From Acidipropionibacterium jensenii DSM 20535 (lineage in GTDB: Bacteria > Actinomycetota > Actinomycetes > Propionibacteriales > Propionibacteriaceae), in the NCBI RefSeq assembly GCF_000425285.1, contig NZ_AUDD01000015.1, positions 1-64,000 of the forward strand: 64,000 nucleotides of DNA. Reading direction: 5' to 3'. This document shows positions 1-6,980 of this stretch, in pieces (the first letter of the stretch is position 1; each line of letters begins with the position of its first letter). The notes under the pieces are model-generated. The model was not told where the DNA came from, did not search any database, and saw only the letters and a program-made list of their open reading frames with translations. A program made the translations under genes and the position numbers.

Positions 1-105
1 TCCGGTTCCTGGATGCGTGTGTGGTAACCCACATCCTGCCGGAGGCCTCCCCCCTCAGCTCAACTGTTCACAACGTCCCGGGGAAGTACACCTAGAGTGA
101 CCCGG

Positions 106-1335
106 GTGACGAGCGACTTCACCGGGCGGGCCACCGTGCAGGACCACTACCCGCCACCGCCTCTGAGCCGATGGCAGCAGACCTGGCGGTGGGGGCTGTG
201 CGTCCTCGTGACCCTGGTGCTGCTGATCAGCAATGGCGATGGCTTCTCCTTCGTGATCCCGATCTGGCTGGACCTGTTCGCCGGAGTGGTCTCGCTGGTT
301 CTCGTCGGCTTCCGCCGTCGCCACCCCCTACCGATCTGCCTGGCGCTCAGCGCCCTGTCCGCGGTCTCGCAGAGTTCCGGAGCGGCGTCCGGGTGGGGGT
401 TCGCGAGCCTGTGCACCCGGAGGCGGTGGCGGGAGATCCTCCCCGCCACGGTCGTCTTTGTTGGTTGCGGAGCTGTCAATGTGGTCCTCTCCGACGATCT
501 GCGCAAGACCCTGGGACGTCCCTTTCCCGGGGCCTCGACTGCGCAGTACCTGAGCTATCTCGGCTTCATCGTGCTGTCGACCCTGGCTCTGTTTGCGGCG
601 CTGATGGCTCTGGGGCTGTACACCGGCGCCCGTCGAGATCTCATCGCCTCGTTGTCGGAACGGGCCGACACCGCGGAGCGGGAGCAGCAGATCCGGGTGC
701 TGGCCGCCCGGTCCGAGGAGCGCAACAGGATCGCCCGGGAGATGCACGACTCCCTGGCCCATCAGCTGACCCTGGTCTCGATGCACGCCGGAGCCCTGGC
801 CTCCCGGGACGACCTGAGTCCTGAACAGACCCGCCGGGCGGCCGGCGTCATTCAGGAGGCGGCCGGCCGGGCGCTCAACGAGCTGCGCGGCATCCTTGGC
901 TCGCTGCGCAATGCCGACGAGGTGGACGGTCGGCTCTCCCGCCCCCAACCCACCCTGGCCGATCTGGCGGACCTGTTGGACGAGATGCGCTCGGCCGGCA
1001 TGCGGATCGAGTGGGATGACGCCCTGCAGCACCCTGAGGAGATCCCCGCCCCGACCGGGCGGAACCTGTACCGGATCGTCGCAGAGTGCCTCACCAATGC
1101 CGGGAAGCACGCCCCGGGGGCGACGGTGCGGGTCGCGCTGTCGGGAGGCAAGGGCGAGGGAGTTCGGCTGAAAGTGACCAATCCCGTGCGCGGGTCTCAG
1201 ACCGGTCGCAGCACCGTTCCGGGTTCCGGGTCGGGTCTCATCGGGGTGGCCGAGAGGGTGGAGTCGCTGGCTGGCAGGATCGACTACGGGACGCAGCAGG
1301 GCGAGTTCGTGGTGGAGGTGTGGTTGCCGTGGTGA
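106..1335 (+). CDS. NarL-family sensor histidine kinase
   Basis: Membrane sensor kinase of a two-component pair with the next gene. About 170 N-terminal residues form several hydrophobic segments, followed by a short coiled linker and a HisKA_3 dimerisation domain with the motif REMHDSLAHQL; the phospho-accepting His is about residue 214. A HATPase domain with a GSGSGLIGVAERV-type G box ends the protein. I chose GTG 106 because a TAGAGT box at 93-98 sits 7 nt upstream, as expected for a leaderless transcript; an in-frame GTG at 97 overlaps that box. The signal sensed cannot be read from the sequence. The stop overlaps the response regulator start, so the two are translationally coupled. Confidence 0.9.
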   Translation: MTSDFTGRATVQDHYPPPPLSRWQQTWRWGLCVLVTLVLLISNGDGFSFVIPIWLDLFAGVVSLVLVGFRRRHPLPICLALSALSAVSQSSGAASGWGFASLCTRRRWREILPATVVFVGCGAVNVVLSDDLRKTLGRPFPGASTAQYLSYLGFIVLSTLALFAALMALGLYTGARRDLIASLSERADTAEREQQIRVLAARSEERNRIAREMHDSLAHQLTLVSMHAGALASRDDLSPEQTRRAAGVIQEAAGRALNELRGILGSLRNADEVDGRLSRPQPTLADLADLLDEMRSAGMRIEWDDALQHPEEIPAPTGRNLYRIVAECLTNAGKHAPGATVRVALSGGKGEGVRLKVTNPVRGSQTGRSTVPGSGSGLIGVAERVESLAGRIDYGTQQGEFVVEVWLPW

Positions 1336-2021
1336 ATCGGGAGGGGGCCGAACCGGTCTCCGTTGCCCTGGTGGATGACGACCCGCTGGTCCGCAGCGGG
1401 CTGCAGCTGCTGCTCGAGGGTCCGCAGTCGGGAATCCGGATCGTGGGGGAGGCCAGCGACGGCGATGAGGTGCTCGATCTCGTCGCGCAGTGCCGGCCTC
1501 GGGTCGTGCTGATGGACATCCGGATGAGACGGGTCGACGGCATCGAGGCCGCCCGGCGGCTGCTTGCCACCGAGGATCCGCCCCGGATCGTCATGCTCAC
1601 CACCTTCGATGCCGACGAGATGGTGCTGCGGGCGCTGGCGGTCGGTGCTCACGGATTCCTTCTCAAGGACACTGCGCCGGACCGGATGGTCGAGATGATT
1701 CGCTCCGTCGCGGCGGGGGAGTACACCCTGTCGCCGACGATCCTGGGTCAGGTGATCGCCGCGGCCACCTCCGAGGTGGTCGACCCACGGCGCGACCAGG
1801 CCCGATCGGCTCTGGCCGGGCTGAACGCCCGCGAGCGCGAGATCGCGGTGCGGCTGGCCGACGGGTTGTCCAATGCCGAGATCGCGGGCCGGATGTACCT
1901 GTCGGTGGCCACGGTGAAGGCCTGCGTGACGCGGATCCTCAGCAGTCTCGGGATGGCCAACCGGGTTCAGGTGGCGATCCTGGTCCATGACGCCGAGCTT
2001 GAGGATCGGGAAGACGGATGA
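1332..2021 (+). CDS. LuxR/NarL-family response regulator
   Basis: DNA-binding partner of the upstream kinase. The receiver domain (about residues 9-125) has the acidic pocket VDDDP and phospho-acceptor Asp62 in VVLMDIRM. A LuxR-type helix-turn-helix occupies about residues 160-225 (LNAREREIAVRLADGLSNAE). GTG 1332 overlaps the kinase stop at 1333-1335; GTG 1329 is equally possible. The frame stays open upstream to 1086, but that stretch lies inside the kinase. At 229 aa it has the usual family length. The target genes are unknown. The stop codon TGA shares two bases with the first 66-bp repeat. Confidence 0.9.
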   Translation: MNREGAEPVSVALVDDDPLVRSGLQLLLEGPQSGIRIVGEASDGDEVLDLVAQCRPRVVLMDIRMRRVDGIEAARRLLATEDPPRIVMLTTFDADEMVLRALAVGAHGFLLKDTAPDRMVEMIRSVAAGEYTLSPTILGQVIAAATSEVVDPRRDQARSALAGLNAREREIAVRLADGLSNAEIAGRMYLSVATVKACVTRILSSLGMANRVQVAILVHDAELEDREDG

Positions 2022-2085
2022 GATCTGCCACGTGCGGGCCGGCGAGTGGATAGTGCGCCTGCCGGGGTTCCTGGTGGCAGATCTC
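2020..2085. repeat. 66-bp palindromic repeat, copy 1
   Basis: The element begins with GAGATCTGCCAC and ends with its exact reverse complement GTGGCAGATCTC, a perfect 12-bp inverted repeat around 42 bp. A nested CCGGC/GCCGG stem can form inside. Its core GGATAGTGCGCCTGCCGGG is identical to that of copy 2. It starts on the response regulator stop codon. It resembles a REP or MITE-like intergenic repeat; no protein is encoded. Confidence 0.75.
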
Positions 2086-2111
2086 GTTTCTACTGCGGCC
2101 GGCCCTCGGTT

Positions 2112-2177
2112 GAGATCTGCCATCTAAAGGCCGGCGGCTGGATAGTGCGCCTGCCGGGTCCCTCCGTGACAGATCTC
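2112..2177. repeat. 66-bp palindromic repeat, copy 2
   Basis: Same length and orientation as copy 1 after a 26-bp spacer. The ends are GAGATCTGCCA and TGACAGATCTC, giving one G-T wobble in the terminal stem. The central 19 bases match copy 1 exactly, while the flanks of the core have diverged. That is the pattern expected of a mobile or structured repeat rather than a recent tandem duplication. Confidence 0.75.
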
Positions 2178-2249
2178 GTTGGGTCCCGGCCGAACGCACC
2201 GAGATTCGGCCGAACTGCTCAGCCACTGCCTCATTGGTAGGTTGACCGT

Positions 2250-3353
2250 ATGGCGTTCACCCCACATCGCAGACTCGGTGCCGCACTGCTGGCCAGGGGA
2301 GTCGGAATCGGTCTGGGTGTCCTCGCCGATCGCTCCATCGCCGATCCGCAGCACCACCCGGTTGCCGTCTTCGGGTCGGTGGCCGACAGGCTGGAGAAAT
2401 GGGTCTGGGAAGACTCGGTGACCTGCGGCGGCCTCTACACCGCCGCCTGTCTACTGCCCCTGGGAGTTCTCGGCGCCGCAGTCGACCGCGCCACCCGCGA
2501 CCACCCGGTGGCGCGAGTCATTGTCACCGCGGCCGCCACCTGGGCCGTGGTCGGCGCCACCTCGCTGGCCCGCGAGGGGGACACGATGGCCTCAAGACTG
2601 GCCGCCGAGGACCTCGAGGGAGCACGCGACCAGCTCTCCCACCTGTGCGGACGGGATCCGAGCTCTCTGGACGAGCCGGAGCTGGCGCGGGCCACCGTGG
2701 AGTCGATGGCCGAGAACACCGCTGACGCAGCGGTCGCCTCCATCTTCTGGGGAGCGGTCGGCGGGCTCCCGGCGATGCTCATCCATCGGGGTGCCAACAC
2801 TCTGGACGCCATGGTCGGTCACCACAACGAGCGGTTCGAACGGTTCGGGAAGATCTCGGCCCACCTCGACGATCTCCTCGACCTCGCCCCGGCGCGGATC
2901 ACCGGGGTGCTTGCCTGCATGCTCGCTCCCATGGTCGGGGGAGACCGGCGGCGCAGCCTCTCCGTGCTCGCCCGCGACCACGCCCACCACCCCAGCCCCA
3001 ACGGCGGCTGGTGCGAATCAGCCTGGGCCGGGGCGCTCGGCGTCACCCTGGGCGGCCGCAACCTCTACTACGGATCCCGGGAGGAGAACCGCCCCCTGCT
3101 GGGAAACGGTCCCCGACCCGACGCCGACAAGGTCCGCGACGCCGCCAGGCTGGTCCAGGCGGTGACCTTCGCCGCCACCGGGATCGCGGTCTCCGGAGTC
3201 GCCGCGGCGGGCCACCTGCTCTTCTACGGCGGCATCCTCCCGCGCCCCGCAGGCACCCTCGGAGACCGCGACACCAAGGGTGCGCGCCGCACTCGCAGGT
3301 CCCTCAGAGCGGCCCTCCGCACCACCACCCACCCCACGGAGGCCCACCAGTGA
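2250..3353 (+). CDS. cbiB: Adenosylcobinamide-phosphate synthase CbiB/CobD
   Basis: Inner-membrane enzyme that attaches the aminopropanol arm to adenosylcobyric acid in late cobalamin synthesis. It shows the family signature ESMAENTADAAVASIFWGA (about residues 150-170), the VGHHNERF motif, and several hydrophobic segments; 367 aa is slightly longer than usual. ATG 2250 lies 6 nt after a TAGGTT box, so the operon transcript may be leaderless. The stop overlaps the cobQ start by 4 nt. Together with CbiP it handles the steps after ring completion. The C-terminal 30 residues are basic and poorly conserved in appearance. Confidence 0.92.
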   Translation: MAFTPHRRLGAALLARGVGIGLGVLADRSIADPQHHPVAVFGSVADRLEKWVWEDSVTCGGLYTAACLLPLGVLGAAVDRATRDHPVARVIVTAAATWAVVGATSLAREGDTMASRLAAEDLEGARDQLSHLCGRDPSSLDEPELARATVESMAENTADAAVASIFWGAVGGLPAMLIHRGANTLDAMVGHHNERFERFGKISAHLDDLLDLAPARITGVLACMLAPMVGGDRRRSLSVLARDHAHHPSPNGGWCESAWAGALGVTLGGRNLYYGSREENRPLLGNGPRPDADKVRDAARLVQAVTFAATGIAVSGVAAAGHLLFYGGILPRPAGTLGDRDTKGARRTRRSLRAALRTTTHPTEAHQ

Positions 3354-4804
3354 CCGGAATCCTCATTGCCGGAACCTCCTCGGACGCGGGGAAGTCTCTC
3401 GTCGTCACGGCCCTGTGCCGAGTGGCGGCCCGCCGGGGCATCGACGTGGCCCCATTCAAGGCCCAGAACATGTCGAACAACTCGATGGTCTGCGCCGATG
3501 GCGCCGAGATCGGCCGCGCCCAGTACCTCCAGGCCCAGGCAGCCGGCGTCGCACCGACCTCGGCGATGAACCCGGTGCTGCTCAAGCCGGGCACCGACAG
3601 GCGCTCCTTCGTCGTGCTGCGCGGCCACCCCGGCGGCACCCTGGAGGCCGGCCAGTACACCACCGGACGCCATCAACTCGCAGAGGCGGCGTGGGCCGCC
3701 TACGACGAGCTCGCCGGCCAGCACGACCTGGTGGTCTGCGAGGGAGCGGGGTCCCCGGCCGAGATCAATCTGCGCCAGGGGGACTACACCAACATGGGGC
3801 TGGCCCTGGCCAAGAATCTCCCGGTGGTGCTGGTCGGCGACATCGACCGTGGCGGCGTGCTGGCCTCCATCTACGGCACCTGGGCGCTCCTCGACGACGC
3901 CGATCGCAGCCACCTGGTCGGCTATCTCATCAACAAGTTCCGCGGCGACGCGGCCGTCCTGGCCCCCGGTCTCGAGGAGATCACCCGGCGCTCCGGGCTG
4001 CCCAGTCTGGGCGTGCTGCCCTGGTTGGACGGCGTCTGGCTCGACGGCGAGGACGCACTGGAGGTCGGCCGGTGGCACCACGAGGGGGAGTCCACCGACT
4101 CCGCCGCACTGCGGGTGGCGGCGGTCCGACTGCCCAGGATCTCCAACGCGACCGATGTCGACGCGCTGGCAGGGGAGCCCGGAGTCGACGTCCAGGTGAC
4201 GGTCAATCCGACCACCTGCGCGCGGGCCGACATCCTCGTGCTGCCCGGATCCCGGTCCACCGTCTCCGATCTGGCCTGGCTGCGTCGCACCGGGATCGCC
4301 GAGGTGATCGCCGAGCGGGCGGCCGCCGGGCGCACCGTCGTGGGCGTGTGCGGCGGCTACCAGATGCTCTCCCGGCTGATCCTGGATCCCGAGGGGGAGG
4401 AGGCCGCCCCCGGTTCGCGGATCGAGGGTCTGGGCCTGCTCCCGGTGGAGGTGGACTTCGCCGCCGACAAGGTGACGTCGCTGTCCCAGGGGTCCTGGCG
4501 CGACATCCCGGTCGGCGGCTACGAGATCCACCACGGCTCCTGCACGGTGCTCGACGAGGCGGAGCCCTTCCTGGACGGCTGTCGGGTCGGCAGCGTGTGG
4601 GGGACGATGTGGCACGGCGCCTTCGAGTGCGACGCCTTCCGCCGGGCCTGGTTGGAGCAGGCCGCCGCCGACGCCGGGCTGGACTGGCGGGCCGACCACC
4701 GGGCGATGGGCTACCAGGCCCTGCGCGGCCAGATGATCGACACCCTGGCCGACGGCCTGGAGGCCCATGTCGACATCGACCGGCTGCTCGGTCTGGCCCG
4801 CTGA
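3350..4804 (+). CDS. cbiP: Cobyric acid synthase CobQ/CbiP
   Basis: Glutamine-dependent amidase that amidates the b, d, e and g side chains of the adenosylated corrinoid. The N-terminal dethiobiotin-synthetase-like domain has the ATP loop GTSSDAGKS (residues 8-16). The C-terminal type 1 glutamine amidotransferase domain has the nucleophile Cys334 in GVCGGYQML and the His422 region MWHGAFECD. GTG 3350 overlaps the cbiB stop and has GGAGG about 8 nt upstream; starts further upstream lie inside cbiB. 484 aa is normal for the family. It is the last gene before the riboswitch, so it belongs to the upstream transcription unit. Confidence 0.93.
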   Translation: MTGILIAGTSSDAGKSLVVTALCRVAARRGIDVAPFKAQNMSNNSMVCADGAEIGRAQYLQAQAAGVAPTSAMNPVLLKPGTDRRSFVVLRGHPGGTLEAGQYTTGRHQLAEAAWAAYDELAGQHDLVVCEGAGSPAEINLRQGDYTNMGLALAKNLPVVLVGDIDRGGVLASIYGTWALLDDADRSHLVGYLINKFRGDAAVLAPGLEEITRRSGLPSLGVLPWLDGVWLDGEDALEVGRWHHEGESTDSAALRVAAVRLPRISNATDVDALAGEPGVDVQVTVNPTTCARADILVLPGSRSTVSDLAWLRRTGIAEVIAERAAAGRTVVGVCGGYQMLSRLILDPEGEEAAPGSRIEGLGLLPVEVDFAADKVTSLSQGSWRDIPVGGYEIHHGSCTVLDEAEPFLDGCRVGSVWGTMWHGAFECDAFRRAWLEQAAADAGLDWRADHRAMGYQALRGQMIDTLADGLEAHVDIDRLLGLAR

Positions 4805-4889
4805 GGCCGGGCCCCGCGGACTCGGCCGTCACCCCAGCATTGGCCCCACCGCCGACCCGGCGTTAGCCCGGTCGCCGACCCGGCCGCTG

Positions 4890-5050
4890 CCCGGACAGTT
4901 CTGCGGGAGGTGCCTTGTCGGGCGGATGTGGGAGACTGGGGCCCGCGACCATCGACGAGGAATCCGGTGAGAGTCCGGAGCGGTCCCGCCACTGTGACCC
5001 CACCCAGGGGCAGCCAGACACTCCGATGGCACGTCACGAGCACGTTTCGG
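4890..5050 (+). promoter_or_regulatory. Cobalamin riboswitch
   Basis: The untranslated stretch between cbiP and cbiL carries the core of a B12 riboswitch: GAATCCGGTGAGAGTCCGGA (start about 4960) followed directly by GCGGTCCCGCCACTGTGA, and then a B12-box-like segment with GCCAGACACTC near 5012-5022. Adenosylcobalamin binding normally represses the genes downstream, here cbiL to cbiX-cysG. The outer boundaries are estimates. No clear T-run terminator follows, so control of translation (sequestering the GAGGAGG ribosome site before ATG 5074) is more likely than attenuation. Confidence 0.88.
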
Positions 5051-5073
5051 GCGAGAGACCTGAGGAGGCCGGC

Positions 5074-5835
5074 ATGACCCATGCCATGAACCCTGTACGC
5101 AGACTTGTCGGAGTGGGGGTGGGTCCCGGCGACCCCGAACTGGTCACCCTCAAGGCGGCGCGCATCCTCAGCGAGGCCGATGTCGTCCTGGTGCCCGCCA
5201 CCGAGACGTCCGGGGACGGCCCCGGTCGCGCCGAGATGATCGTGCGGGCCGCCTGCCCGCAGCTGCGCGGAGATCTGCGCAGGGTTCCCTTCTCGATGTC
5301 GCAGCGTCGCGGCATCGGTCACAAGCGTGCGGAGTCCTGGCGGGCCTCGGCCGACGCCGCCATCGCCGCCTTCGACGCCGGGGCGCACACCGTCGCCCTG
5401 GCCACCGTCGGCGATCCCGGGGTGTTCTCCACCTTCAGCTACCTGCGCGGCAATGTCGAGGAGCGGATGTCCGACGTCGAGGTGACGATGGTTCCCGGCA
5501 TCACCGCGATGCAGGCCCTCTCGGCGGCCACCGCCACCCCGCTCGTCGAGGGCCGCGAGATCCTCGCGCTGGTGCCGGCCACGGTCGGCGTCGAGAAGCT
5601 CGGTGAGGTCCTCGACCTGGTCGACTCGGTCACGGTCTACAAGGGCGGCCGCGTCCTTCCGGCGGTTCTCGAGCAGATCCGCTCCCGGGGCCGCGACGCC
5701 GTCCTGGGCACCGACGTCACCCTGGACTCCCAGCAGCTCGTCGGGCTGGACGACGTGGCCGAGGGCACCACGCTGCCCTACTTCTCGACCGTCATGACCG
5801 CCCCGTCCCGCACCACGACTGGAGGAAGCCTGTGA
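5074..5835 (+). CDS. cbiL: Precorrin-2/cobalt-factor II C20-methyltransferase
   Basis: S-adenosylmethionine-dependent methylation at C20 of the tetrapyrrole, an early step of corrin ring building. It opens with the TP-methylase motif GVGVGPGDPELVTLKA and has VPGITAMQALSA and a GDPGVFSTFSYL glycine loop. ATG 5074 has a strong GAGGAGG site; the frame is open upstream, but only through the riboswitch. 253 aa is typical. First gene of the riboswitch-controlled unit, overlapping cbiF by 4 nt. It could equally be named cobI; cbiL is preferred because of the cobalt-early partners CbiX and CbiG downstream. Confidence 0.92.
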   Translation: MTHAMNPVRRLVGVGVGPGDPELVTLKAARILSEADVVLVPATETSGDGPGRAEMIVRAACPQLRGDLRRVPFSMSQRRGIGHKRAESWRASADAAIAAFDAGAHTVALATVGDPGVFSTFSYLRGNVEERMSDVEVTMVPGITAMQALSAATATPLVEGREILALVPATVGVEKLGEVLDLVDSVTVYKGGRVLPAVLEQIRSRGRDAVLGTDVTLDSQQLVGLDDVAEGTTLPYFSTVMTAPSRTTTGGSL

Positions 5836-6980
5836 CCGGTACGACCGGACCGAACGGAACCACCGGAACCGATGGGGCGCGCCCCGCGCGACCCACTCAG
5901 CACAGCTCCGAGAAGACCCTGGAGGAGATCGACCACACGAAGATCTCCCCGGCACCCATCCCCAGGGTCCAGACCGGATCCGGCGAAGGGAAGGTCGTCT
6001 TCGTGGGGGCCGGACCGGGTGCGGCCGATCTGGTGAGTGTGCGCGGAGCCCGCGTCATCGAGCAGGCCGACATCATCATCTGGGCCTCCAGCCTGGTCCA
6101 CCCCGACATGGTCGCCCGCCACAAGGCCGGCGCCGAACTCATCGACTCGGCCTCGATCCCCCTGGAGGACCTGGAGCCGCTCTACTCCCGGGCCCGCGAC
6201 GAGGGTCTGCTGGTCGCCCGGGTGCACACCGGCGACCCGTCCATCTACGGGGCCACCGCCGAGCAGCGGGATCTGTGCCGTCGGGTCGGGATCGCCTTCG
6301 AGACGATCCCCGGCATCTCCGCCTTCTCGGCGGCCGCCGCCCGGATGGATGTCGAGATCACCGTCCCGGAGGTCTCCCAGTCGCTCATCCTCACCCGGTT
6401 GGAGGGAGGTCGCACCCCGATGCCGAAGGGGGAGACCATCGCCTCCTTCGCGGCGCACGGCGCCACCATGGCGATCTACCTGTCGGCGGCCCGCAACAAG
6501 GCCCTCCAGGAGGCTCTGCTGGAGGGCGGCTACCCGCCCGAGACGCCGTGCATCATCGGCTACGCGGTCACCTGGCCCGAGGAACTGATGTTCCGCTGCC
6601 CGCTGTCGGAGCTGTCGGAGACGATGCGCGCCCACAAACTGTGGAAGCACGCCGTCGTGCTGGTCGGCCCGGCCCTGGCCGAGGGCCCGATCGCCACCCG
6701 CAGCCACCTCTACCATCCCGGCTTCCGGCACGAGTACCGGCCGGCCGATCCCGCAGCCCACGCCGATCTGAGGGAGCACGGCACCCGGGGTGTCCTGGAG
6801 GACATTCCCGACCCGCAGTCCATCGGTACTGCGCAGCCCTCCGACACCGCGCCGTCCTCCGACACGGAATCCACCATGCAGTCCGGCACTGCGCCCACCA
6901 CGCACCTCGACACGGCGTCCGACGCCACCTCCAGCACGGCGTCCAACGCCACCTCCGACACCAAGGGAGACCTTTCATGA
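5832..6980 (+). CDS. cbiF: Precorrin-4/cobalt-precorrin-4 C11-methyltransferase
   Basis: Methylates C11 of the corrin precursor. The catalytic TP-methylase core runs from about residue 53 (VVFVGAGPGAADLVSVRGA) to about 305, with HTGDPSIYGA and IPGISAFSAAAA motifs. The protein is unusually long (382 aa against about 250-270). It has a 50-residue Thr/Gly-rich N-terminal extension and a roughly 60-residue Ser/Thr/Asp-rich tail made of imperfect SDT and AS repeats. Neither extension matches the fold and both are probably disordered. GTG 5832 overlaps cbiL by 4 nt; a later internal start near the core is possible but would break the coupling. Confidence 0.9.
   Translation: MTGTTGPNGTTGTDGARPARPTQHSSEKTLEEIDHTKISPAPIPRVQTGSGEGKVVFVGAGPGAADLVSVRGARVIEQADIIIWASSLVHPDMVARHKAGAELIDSASIPLEDLEPLYSRARDEGLLVARVHTGDPSIYGATAEQRDLCRRVGIAFETIPGISAFSAAAARMDVEITVPEVSQSLILTRLEGGRTPMPKGETIASFAAHGATMAIYLSAARNKALQEALLEGGYPPETPCIIGYAVTWPEELMFRCPLSELSETMRAHKLWKHAVVLVGPALAEGPIATRSHLYHPGFRHEYRPADPAAHADLREHGTRGVLEDIPDPQSIGTAQPSDTAPSSDTESTMQSGTAPTTHLDTASDATSSTASNATSDTKGDLS

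Noticed and set aside
1086-1331. Longer start for the response regulator
   Set aside because: Would overlap 250 bp of the kinase and adds no receiver-domain sequence.
2020-2177. 66-bp elements as ordinary intrinsic terminators
   Set aside because: No T-run, 42-bp loops, two copies with conserved cores; repeat family is the better explanation.
3224-4768. 514-aa open frame on the minus strand
   Set aside because: It lies wholly antisense to cbiP; high-GC codon bias keeps the antisense frame open. Low-complexity composition and no family resemblance.
6275-6976. N-terminal extension of the CbiEGH frame
   Set aside because: Inside cbiF and translating to Arg/Gly-rich shadow sequence; ATG 6977 with ATGA overlap is the real start.
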